NCBI GenBank assembly: GCA_900543885.1
Contig: UQTA01000087.1
Coordinates: 1-12,536 of the forward strand
Source of the DNA: an uncultured Clostridium sp.
GTDB lineage: Bacteria > Bacillota > Clostridia > Lachnospirales > Lachnospiraceae
Length of the DNA stretch: 12,536 nucleotides
Direction of reading: 5' to 3'
Numbering within the stretch: position 1 is the first letter of the stretch; the number at the start of each line of letters is the position of its first letter. The notes beneath the pieces were generated by a model. It was not told the DNA's origin. It was given only the letters and a program-made list of their open reading frames with translations, and ran no database searches. This document shows, piece after piece, positions 6,401 to 12,234 of this stretch. The translations under genes and the position numbers were made by a program.

Positions 6401-7768
6401 TTAACTTAACCGTTCCACTCTGCTTTTTTTGATCCTCTTTAAAAAGACATATCCCACCAGGCAAGCTATTACCTCCGTGATCGGGAATGCCCACCAGATC
6501 AGAGAAACTCCCATCTGTCCATTTTTGACAAAAATAGAAAAAATTCCTGCAAGGGGCAATATAATAATAAGCTGTCTGAGCATGGAAATGATCAGTGATT
6601 CTATTCCGCCATCTAATGCCTGATAAATGCCCTGATAAGCAACATTGATGCCTGCAAAAATAAAACTGATGGAAATCACTCTCATAGCTCCGATAAAGTA
6701 AATCCTTGACTGTCCTGCATTGAACAATGTAGCAAATGCACCTGGGAATAATTCTGTTATAAGGATACCAAATATCATCAATGCCGTTGTATACATAAGA
6801 CCATATTTGATTCCGTCATTAATCCTCTTTTTACTTCCCATTCCATAGGCAAAGGCGATGATCGGCGTGATCGCATCTCGCAGTCCAAATGCAAGAAACA
6901 GTACAAACTGCTGTACTTTATAGAACAGTCCATAGGCCGTCTGGGCTGACGGACTGAATTTCAATATAAGATTCATTACATAAACCATGATAGACATTAA
7001 TGCCTGTGCAATGATCGCAGGAAGACCAATACTGTAGATTTCTCTTATAATACCAGCATCTGGCTTCATATTCTTCATTTCATGATCAAATTCCTTATTT
7101 AATTTCATATGGAATATAAATAGCAATACTGCTGATGCCACCTGACCGATCACAGTTGCATAAGCAGCACCCTCTACTCCCATTTCCGGAACCGGCCCAA
7201 TGCCATAGATCATGACCGGATCAAGAATAATATTGATGACCGCTCCTGCTACCTGACCAATTGTAGAATACAGAGAACGACCGGTTGCCTGCAGCAGTTT
7301 TTCAAACAAAGAGAAAAAGATGATTCCAAAAGAGATCACACAGCATATCCTCAGATAACTGGTTCCCATAGAAATAACTTCCGGATCTACGGTCTGTGAT
7401 GAAATATATGCTTTCACTCCAAATATACCGAATACCAGACATACTGCATAAATAATCATTCCAAGAAACAAGCTGTTTCCTGCAACCTTTGCTGCTTTCT
7501 TTGCATTTTCCTGTCCTAAGGTCCTTGCAAGAAGAGCATTTGTTCCTACGCCGGTTCCGATTGCGATTGCTACCATAAGCATCTGGACCGGAAACACCAA
7601 AATAAGCGCATTGAGAGCCGACTCACTCCCTGACTTCATATTGCCCACAAAGGCGCTATCCACAATGTTATAGACCGCCTGCAATGCCATCGATAAAATC
7701 ATCGGTATTCCCATCTGCACCATCAGCTTATTTACCGGCATTTCTTTCATCCTGTTGCTTTCTGCCAT
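6401..7768 (-). CDS. MATE family efflux transporter (second copy, structured leader)
   Basis: A 455-residue MATE exporter with about 12 predicted helices. Typical segments are GIPMILSMALQAVYNIVDSAFVG with the helix-1 aspartate, IAIGTGVGTNALLARTLG, and LDPVMIYGIGPVPEMGVEGAAYAT. The start is placed at 7768 (MAESNRMKEM) because AGGAGG lies 11 nt upstream. The frame is open to 7819, but the extra 17 codons lie inside the terminator-like hairpin of the leader. This protein and the first MATE protein share the family fold but are distinct paralogues. The promoter at 7939-7967 and the tandem hairpin leader imply control of transcription elongation by an unknown ligand. Substrate unknown; guanidinium or another small cation is possible if the leader is a mepA-type riboswitch. 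Confidence 0.93.
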   Translation of the reverse strand: MAESNRMKEMPVNKLMVQMGIPMILSMALQAVYNIVDSAFVGNMKSGSESALNALILVFPVQMLMVAIAIGTGVGTNALLARTLGQENAKKAAKVAGNSLFLGMIIYAVCLVFGIFGVKAYISSQTVDPEVISMGTSYLRICCVISFGIIFFSLFEKLLQATGRSLYSTIGQVAGAVINIILDPVMIYGIGPVPEMGVEGAAYATVIGQVASAVLLFIFHMKLNKEFDHEMKNMKPDAGIIREIYSIGLPAIIAQALMSIMVYVMNLILKFSPSAQTAYGLFYKVQQFVLFLAFGLRDAITPIIAFAYGMGSKKRINDGIKYGLMYTTALMIFGILITELFPGAFATLFNAGQSRIYFIGAMRVISISFIFAGINVAYQGIYQALDGGIESLIISMLRQLIIILPLAGIFSIFVKNGQMGVSLIWWAFPITEVIACLVGYVFLKRIKKSRVERLS

Positions 7769-7795
7769 TTTAGATAATTCCTCCTTTTTCTGCAC

Positions 7796-7854
7796 AAAAA
7801 AAGTGTGAACCCGTCTCATAAGTTGGACTTACGCTGACAAGCTACACACTTTTT
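7796..7854 (-). ncRNA. Leader hairpin unit 2 (proximal): candidate riboswitch/attenuator
   Basis: On the minus strand, AAAAAGTGTG and CACACTTTTT form a 10-bp closing stem followed by a seven-T run, so it can act as an intrinsic terminator. The interior holds GTAGCTT, AGCGTAAGTCCA and an inner stem GTAAGT/ACTTAT with loop CCA. GTAGCTT and AGCGTAA-TCCA are shared with unit 1, although the closing stems differ completely. It ends about 20 nt before the ribosome binding site of the MATE gene. Two copies of conserved internal sequence within different closing stems suggest a ligand-binding RNA rather than a plain terminator. Confidence 0.6.
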
Positions 7855-7883
7855 AATGGCAATCTATCTTCTTTATTTTGAAA

Positions 7884-7930
7884 CAAAAACGAGCAGCAAA
7901 ACTGGATTTACGCTAGTTAAGCTACTCGTT
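7884..7930 (-). ncRNA. Leader hairpin unit 1 (distal): candidate riboswitch/attenuator
   Basis: On the minus strand, AACGAG and CTCGTT close a hairpin followed by TTTTG. Its interior carries GTAGCTT, then AGCGTAAATCCA, the same conserved pieces as unit 2 with one base changed (11 of 12 identical in TGGAYTTACGCT read on the plus strand). The predicted transcription start, near 7932, is at the very foot of this hairpin, so the mRNA begins with it. A linker of about 30 nt separates it from unit 2. Confidence 0.6.
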
Positions 7931-7938
7931 CGGAAATG

Positions 7939-7967
7939 ATTATATTTTAAATTTTCAAAAATGTCAA
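7939..7967 (-). promoter_or_regulatory. Perfect consensus sigma-A promoter of the MATE-kinase operon
   Basis: On the minus strand TTGACA (7962-7967) and TATAAT (7939-7944) are separated by exactly 17 bp of AT-rich DNA. Such a strong promoter in front of tandem terminator-like hairpins suggests that expression is limited after initiation. Confidence 0.93.
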
Positions 7968-7974
7968 ACAAAAT

Positions 7975-8230
7975 GTTACTGCTCAACCGGAGTCCTAGAG
8001 CATGGCATACCTGATATCGTTATATTTGACATACCTGGGAGACCTGGATGGTTCTGTACATGAGACAGTAGGGAATATCGACCAATGCAATGGTGAGTAT
8101 GAATGAAGACCATCGAGGAGTCGGATTCGTCCATAGTACTGATGAAAGCAGTAATGACGCTGGAGGGAAGGGACGGACAATAAGTTGCTTTTGCAATCAA
8201 AACATAGAGAGTACAGGAGGCATAAAATCT
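7975..8230 (+). mobile_element. 5'-truncated group II intron RNA segment preceding the reverse transcriptase
   Basis: This GC-richer stretch holds no convincing gene. It contains CTGGGAGACCTGG, then GTACTGATGAAAGCAGTAATGACGC, then GGAGGGAAGGGACGGAC and the ribosome binding site AGGAGGC. As I recall them, segments of this kind precede the reverse transcriptase ORF in Clostridia group II introns (domains I-IV). Only about 250 nt separate the neighbouring MATE promoter from the reverse transcriptase start. A whole intron would need about 500-600 nt, and no GTGCG-type 5' boundary is seen. The left breakpoint is therefore near 7975 but not exactly known. Confidence 0.55.
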
Positions 8231-9541
8231 ATGGAAAAAGAGAAAGCAGAAATAGCCAGTCTCGTAGAAAGATATGGCAGAGTTCAGTCGCTAATGAAAT
8301 ATGTCAACAGTGACACACTCAAAGAGTCCTACAACAAACAACCCAAAGGGAAAGCAGTAGGAGTGGATGGAATAACCAAGGAGCAATACGGAGAGAACTT
8401 AGAAGAAAACATAGAGAGTCTGCTTGTCAGAATGAAGAAGTTTTCCTATAAGCCATATCCCGTGCGCAGAGCCTATATCCCAAAAGGTAATGGCAAGATG
8501 CGAAGACTCGGCATTCCGTCATTTGAGGATAAAGGCGTTCAAGGTATCTTTAAAGAGATACTGGAAGCGATCTACGAGCCTAAGTTCAAGGAGTTTTCAT
8601 TTGGGTTTCGTCCAAACAGAAGTTGTCACGATGCCATTCAAAGAGTAAACAAACACATCATGGCAGACAAGGTCAATTACATTTTAGATGCAGACATCAA
8701 GGGATTCTTTGATAACCTAGACCATGAGTGGATGATAAAATTTCTTGAGCATGACATAGCAGATAAGAACTTTATCAGATATATCAAGAGATTTCTGATA
8801 GGGGGAGTTATGGAGGATGGTAAGCGACTGGATACAGAAGCTGGAACAGTACAGGGCGGTCTGATTTCGCCAGTGCTGGCAAATGTGTATCTGCACTATA
8901 CCTTAGATACATGGTTTGACTATGTGAAAAAGCATGAGTTTAAGGGAGGAATGTACATGGTACGCTATGCAGATGATTTTGTATGTCTGTTCCAATACGA
9001 GAATGAAGCACAAAGGTTTTACCAGCTTCTGATAGAAAGACTGCGTAAATTCGGTCTTGAAATTGCAGAGGATAAAAGCAGAATTCTACCATTTGGCAGA
9101 TACAAGGGAACAAAGGAATCCTTTGACTTTCTCGGCTTTACACACTACAATGCGACAAGTCACTGGGGCAAGTACTGTGTACTGCATAGAACAAGCAGGA
9201 AGAAGCTGAAAATGAAAAGAGAAGCAGTCAAGAAATGGTTATGGGAGCATATGCACGAAAGCATAGCCGATACCATAGAAGCGTTGAATGTGAAACTGAC
9301 TGGGCATTACAGATACTATGGAATTGATATTGTCAATATTTATAAAATCAGGACTGTGGTAGAACGAGATATCAATCACATCAAGGATAATCTATGTCTT
9401 GCAGGACGTCGAACTCAAAATGAAAAAACGCTTCATGCTGATCTGATTCTTGCCGGTATCACCCAACTTATTACTGTTGTTCTTGCAGACAAAATCAACC
9501 ACCATGAATACATTCGAAGCTTAAAGCCTCTCATAGCATAG
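8231..9541 (+). pseudogene. Group II intron reverse transcriptase fused to an IS4-type transposase tail
   Basis: A 436-residue chimera. Residues 1 to about 365 are a group II intron-encoded reverse transcriptase: fingers (VDGITKEQY, YIPKGNGKMRRLGIPSFEDK), catalytic DADIKGFFDN (153-162), QGGLISP (208-214), RYADDF (245-250) with the YADD active site, and an X/maturase region ending TGHYRYYGI. From about residue 366 the sequence changes to a DDE transposase C-terminus. This part reads YKIRTVVERDINHIK, an exact Y-x2-R-x3-E-x6-K signature of the IS4 group, and ends IRSLKPLIA. The expected DNA-binding and endonuclease region is missing. The start is set at 8231 because AGGAGGC lies 9 nt upstream; the frame is open to 8090. 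Reverse transcription may survive, but normal retrohoming is unlikely. Confidence 0.85.
9329..9541 (+). mobile_element. IS4-superfamily transposase remnant (C-terminal 70 residues)
   Basis: This is the transposase-derived end of the chimeric ORF. It holds the Y-R-E-K box (residues 371-385 of the chimera) with the third catalytic acid E378. A family-typical hydrophobic helix follows (LHADLILAGITQLITVVLADKI), and the protein ends right after it. The N-terminal DDE domain with the two catalytic aspartates is not present in the window. No clear terminal inverted repeat was found to its right. Confidence 0.7.
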
Positions 9542-9550
9542 GACTTACCA

Positions 9551-9579
9551 ACTTAATAAAGCCTATGGCTTATTTAAGT
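9551..9579. terminator. Imperfect hairpin after the chimeric transposase tail
   Basis: ACTTAATAAAGCC pairs with GGCTTATTTAAGT around TAT, with two internal mismatches. It lies 9 nt after the stop. No long T-run follows, so it may be a weak terminator or part of the insertion-sequence end. Confidence 0.35.
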
Positions 9580-9677
9580 GTGCCTAAAATATTCCGTCAT
9601 TTAACTTTTCTGTATCTATCATCTCCATTTATTGTGGATAACTGCTCTCATATTTCAATTTTGAGTTTCGCAATTAC

Positions 9678-9691
9678 CTATTTGCAAATAG
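9678..9691. promoter_or_regulatory. Perfect 14-bp palindrome, possible operator
   Basis: CTATTTGCAAATAG is fully self-complementary, like operators bound by dimeric TetR or MarR-type regulators. It lies in the AT-rich region about 215 bp upstream of the small membrane protein gene. No regulator gene is seen nearby, so this is only suggestive. Confidence 0.3.
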
Positions 9692-9767
9692 AACATTTTT
9701 GTTTTTGTAGCTTAAGTTACCGAAATCTGAATTTGTCCTGTGGTATATTGAACATGCAGATAAGTTT

Positions 9768-9900
9768 TTAGTAGTTATTTTTTCGTGATTCTCCTGGAGC
9801 TGTACAATCTACAGAAGCCTGAGTATTGGTAAGGTTATGAATCTTGTAGCCAATAGCACGATACAAATCTTCTGTACGTTGTGTGTATGTAGATTGGAAG
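9768..9900 (-). pseudogene. Possible C-terminal fragment of an unrecognised gene
   Basis: Read on the minus strand, the frame gives TFQSTYTQRTEDLYRAIGYK and continues to ASVDCTAPGESRKNNY before a TAA stop at 9768. The codon choice looks coding-like, with mixed charged and aromatic residues, unlike most antisense frames. The frame runs on into the antisense of the small membrane protein gene, where the composition becomes implausible, so only a fragment up to about 9900 is proposed. The family is not recognised. Confidence 0.25.
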
Positions 9901-9906
9901 GTGTTT

Positions 9907-10380
9907 ATGAAGAAAATATTCAATAAATTTAATCTGATACTAAACTTGTGGATTTCTCTGATCATCAACATTGCGCTTAGTATTGTTTTGCCCCTCGTTG
10001 CCATGGGCACAGTAAACTGGTCCATTTTCTTAAGGGGATTTTCCATTGCATTCCCTGTCAGCACAATCCTTGTACTTTTGCTTCCACTAAAGCAGTTGGG
10101 AGATTTCATTGCAGCCAGACTGGGATTACGGCCACAGACTGTCCCATTCACGTTTGCATCCACGGCAGTATTGTCATTCACACTCGGCACCTTTATGAGT
10201 ATGCTCATGACCTATATCAATGCAGGAGCTTTCACCGGTCTGTTCACTCCTGCTTATTTTGCTGCATGGTTTTCCGCGTGGGGCTGGGCGCTGCTTTCCG
10301 TATATGTCTCCGCCCTGATCGGACTCTATACCGGACTGCCGCTGACCATGAAACTATGCGAGCCGCCAAAACAGCCGTAA
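9907..10380 (+). CDS. Small four-helix membrane protein, DUF2798-like
   Basis: A 157-residue membrane protein of unknown function. Four hydrophobic segments lie at about residues 10-32, 42-62, 80-104 and 118-146, ending in a short polar tail. The two halves look like a pseudo-repeat: each has a helix, a small-residue loop and a second helix containing F-S-I-A-F-P or A-W-F-S-A-W. This resembles the duplicated form of DUF2798 proteins. The start at 9907 is supported by GGAAGG 5 nt upstream; an upstream in-frame ATG at 9883 lacks one. The gene is GC-richer than the AT-rich stretch before it. It stands alone and converges on the phosphatase-HD gene through a shared terminator. Confidence 0.75.
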   Translation: MKKIFNKFNLILNLWISLIINIALSIVLPLVAMGTVNWSIFLRGFSIAFPVSTILVLLLPLKQLGDFIAARLGLRPQTVPFTFASTAVLSFTLGTFMSMLMTYINAGAFTGLFTPAYFAAWFSAWGWALLSVYVSALIGLYTGLPLTMKLCEPPKQP

Positions 10381-10399
10381 TTTATTGATTATACTCTAA

Positions 10400-10437
10400 A
10401 ATAAAGGTTCGGGAGCAAACACTCCCGAACCTTTATT
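10400..10437. terminator. Perfect bidirectional intrinsic terminator
   Basis: AATAAAGGTTCGGGAG and CTCCCGAACCTTTATT form a perfect 16-bp stem around a 6-nt loop. The stem core is GC-rich and the outer part is A/T-rich on both sides. It lies between two convergent genes and touches the stop codon of the right one. Confidence 0.93.
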
Positions 10438-11534
10438 CATGCTTCCAATATCTTTTTTTCGATCATTTTCGCCTTCCGGTACAATGCCTCATGCTTTTTG
10501 TACGCTTCCGCACAGCGACATTTCATGTACGAAGCCCGATAGCGCTCCTCCACACTGACAATTTGATCTTCCATGACTCTCGCATCCGCATAGAAGAGGA
10601 TTTCTGCCTCTGTCAGTGGAGCATCTTCCTTAATTTCCAGATCATGATGCTGTTCAACCAGTTCCGCGATCTCATAGTACCCTTCTTTCCGCAGAGCGTC
10701 TGCTCCTTTTAACGCATGCAGTCGTTCTGTCCGGAGCATATCATGGAGCAGGGCCGCTTTCTTTATCAAATCCCAGTCAAGCTTCTTTTCTTCCAGGCGG
10801 GGCTTTAGCGTTTCTGCCATTTCTGCCGTTTTTTTCATATGGGCTATGATATTGTTCGGCACATTGTAGGTCTGATAAAGTGCCGCCAGTTCTATTTTAC
10901 TGAGTAAACAGGTTGGCTTATATCCGCACCGCTCAAGAAAAAGATGTTTTCCGTCATCCAGCAAAATCGTGGTGCTGATGTTGGCCGCTCCCAGCTTCCT
11001 GTAGTCATCGGCTGACAATCCGAGCAGTTCACACAAAAAAGCGCGGATTGCGCCGGCGTGCGATACAAGGATCAGATCTTTCCCGGTTTCCTTCCGAAAG
11101 TGATTAAGTCCTTTTTCGAAACGTTTCCCAGCTTCATAGATGGATTCTCCCTGTGGGAAACGAAAATAGCCAAGGGACTTTCCCCGTTCTTCAAACAGTC
11201 TGCCCTCATTGGCCCGGATCTCTTCAAACGGACGGTTTTCCCACAATCCGGTATCCACCTCATTCAGATTCGTATCGAAAACGATATTCCCGGAAATAAT
11301 ATCTCCTGCGCCCTCCCGAATACACGCTGCCGTATGGCTGGCGCGCTGCAGGGTTCCGGACGCCAGCATCATGGATGCTTTGCGCCCCTGCTGCTTTCTT
11401 TGAAACCACGCTCCCAGTTCTACGATGGAAGGAAGAAACGCATCATCGAGCGGCAGATCGGTCTGGCCGATGCACCGGCGCAGCCCATCTTCCTGTTTTA
11501 CTTTTCCATGTCTGACCAGATATATCGTTCTCAA
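10437..11534 (-). CDS. Histidine phosphatase-HD domain fusion protein
   Basis: A 365-residue, probably cytosolic two-domain protein. Residues 1 to about 200 are a histidine phosphatase (phosphoglycerate mutase/CobC-like): IYLVRHGKV with catalytic H9, R64 in LASGTLQRASHTA, the acidic NEVDTGLWE and second histidine H159 in LVSHAGAIRAFL. Residues of about 215-345 form an HD phosphohydrolase domain, with H232, LLHD (H264, D265), the EQHHD histidines and D317 in YADARV. The start is a TTG at 11534, chosen because AAGGAGC lies 5 nt upstream and MRTIYLVRHG follows. It overlaps the MocA-like stop as TTGA. The operon with MocA-like and XdhC proteins suggests a role in molybdenum-cofactor enzyme maturation; the substrate is unknown. 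Confidence 0.85.
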   Translation of the reverse strand: MRTIYLVRHGKVKQEDGLRRCIGQTDLPLDDAFLPSIVELGAWFQRKQQGRKASMMLASGTLQRASHTAACIREGAGDIISGNIVFDTNLNEVDTGLWENRPFEEIRANEGRLFEERGKSLGYFRFPQGESIYEAGKRFEKGLNHFRKETGKDLILVSHAGAIRAFLCELLGLSADDYRKLGAANISTTILLDDGKHLFLERCGYKPTCLLSKIELAALYQTYNVPNNIIAHMKKTAEMAETLKPRLEEKKLDWDLIKKAALLHDMLRTERLHALKGADALRKEGYYEIAELVEQHHDLEIKEDAPLTEAEILFYADARVMEDQIVSVEERYRASYMKCRCAEAYKKHEALYRKAKMIEKKILEA

Positions 11535-12175
11535 AATAGCTCCTTTTCACGCTGTTTTTCCACCTTCAACGGGAAGCTCCACCCGCTTCTCTGCTTGTTA
11601 TGCAATGTTACCAGCTTTTCAAAATCTTCCCTGGTATCTGCGTCCATCAGGGAACCCAGATCATCCACTTCTACATACCGGATGGGAATTCCGGTTGCTT
11701 TTAATGCTCCTCTCAGTCCTTCATCACCACAATAGGAAAGGATTCTGGGAATCATTTCATTTTGAATGGAAATCGGATGCCCGCTTTTTCCCCCACATCT
11801 CGGAACCACGATCTCTGCATTCTGGCCTAATACCGCTTTTACGGTTTCATCGGTAAAAAACGGAATATCTGCCGGACAAAACAGTATTTTATCACATCGG
11901 TTCTGTAACTGGTACAATCCGATCTTGGCAGATTCCAGCATATCGGTATGTTCATATTGTTCGTTTTTCACAAATTCAATATCCAGATAATTCAAATACG
12001 CTTCCAACTGCCTGCCATGGTATCCGGTAACCATCACGATATCCTGGATTCCGGCTCTTTTAAAATTAATCGCGACCCGCTCCGCCAGAGTAAAGTTTCC
12101 AATTTTCATCATCTGTTTAAACTGTTTCATTCTCGTAGACATTCCTGCTGCAACAATCACTGCACCTGCTCTCAC
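11531..12175 (-). CDS. MocA-like nucleotidyltransferase (molybdenum cofactor cytidylyltransferase family)
   Basis: A 214-residue Rossmann-like nucleotidyltransferase. The N-terminus VIVAAGMSTRMKQFKQMMKI carries the nucleotide-binding AAGxSxRM-xxxK loop, CPADIPFF (about 103-110) holds the metal-binding aspartate, and PRCGGKSGHPISI matches the cofactor-binding loop of MocA/MobA relatives. It probably attaches CMP (or GMP) to molybdopterin. The GTG at 12175 is the preferred start because AAGGAG lies 7 nt upstream; the frame is open to an ATG at 12199 that lacks a ribosome binding site. It is followed by the phosphatase-HD gene with a 4-nt overlap and preceded by an XdhC-family gene. CTP against GTP preference cannot be told here. 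Confidence 0.85.
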   Translation of the reverse strand: MRAGAVIVAAGMSTRMKQFKQMMKIGNFTLAERVAINFKRAGIQDIVMVTGYHGRQLEAYLNYLDIEFVKNEQYEHTDMLESAKIGLYQLQNRCDKILFCPADIPFFTDETVKAVLGQNAEIVVPRCGGKSGHPISIQNEMIPRILSYCGDEGLRGALKATGIPIRYVEVDDLGSLMDADTREDFEKLVTLHNKQRSGWSFPLKVEKQREKELF

Positions 12176-12234
12176 TGAAATTCTCCTTTCCTGAAACATG
12201 GACTTTATACACGCTTTCTTTCATTTACTCCCCG

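Larger units (their letters stand above)
9580..9906. other. AT-rich scar region without a supported intact gene
   Basis: This stretch is clearly AT-richer than its neighbours and contains no convincing complete gene. A 68-codon plus-strand frame at 9565-9771 has no ribosome binding site and an unlikely composition. The region does contain a perfect palindrome (9678-9691), a possible minus-strand gene fragment (9768-9900) and mutually exclusive pairings upstream of the next gene. It may be debris left by the mobile element. Confidence 0.5.

Noticed and set aside
7796..7930. The two leader hairpins as a CRISPR fragment or simple tandem repeat
   Set aside because: The shared parts are short and broken by unit-specific stems, spacing is irregular, and there are no spacers of constant length. 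Structured RNA explains them better.
7976..8200. Minus-strand frames of 61-74 codons upstream of the MATE promoter
   Set aside because: They lie antisense to the intron RNA segment, have no ribosome binding site, and their sequence mirrors structured RNA.
7819..9558. TAAGTTGG near 7819 and its inverted copy CCAACTTA near 9548 as ends of one insertion sequence
   Set aside because: Only 8 bp match, the left copy lies inside the MATE leader hairpin that belongs to another transcript, and no target duplication is visible.
9565..9771. 68-codon plus-strand frame after the transposase tail
   Set aside because: There is no ribosome binding site, it starts inside the hairpin, and its Phe/Ser/Leu-rich composition is what AT-rich non-coding DNA gives.
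11058..11735. 225-codon plus-strand frame antisense to the phosphatase-HD and MocA-like genes
   Set aside because: Both minus-strand genes have clear domains and coupled starts. This frame has no recognisable motif and is a shadow.
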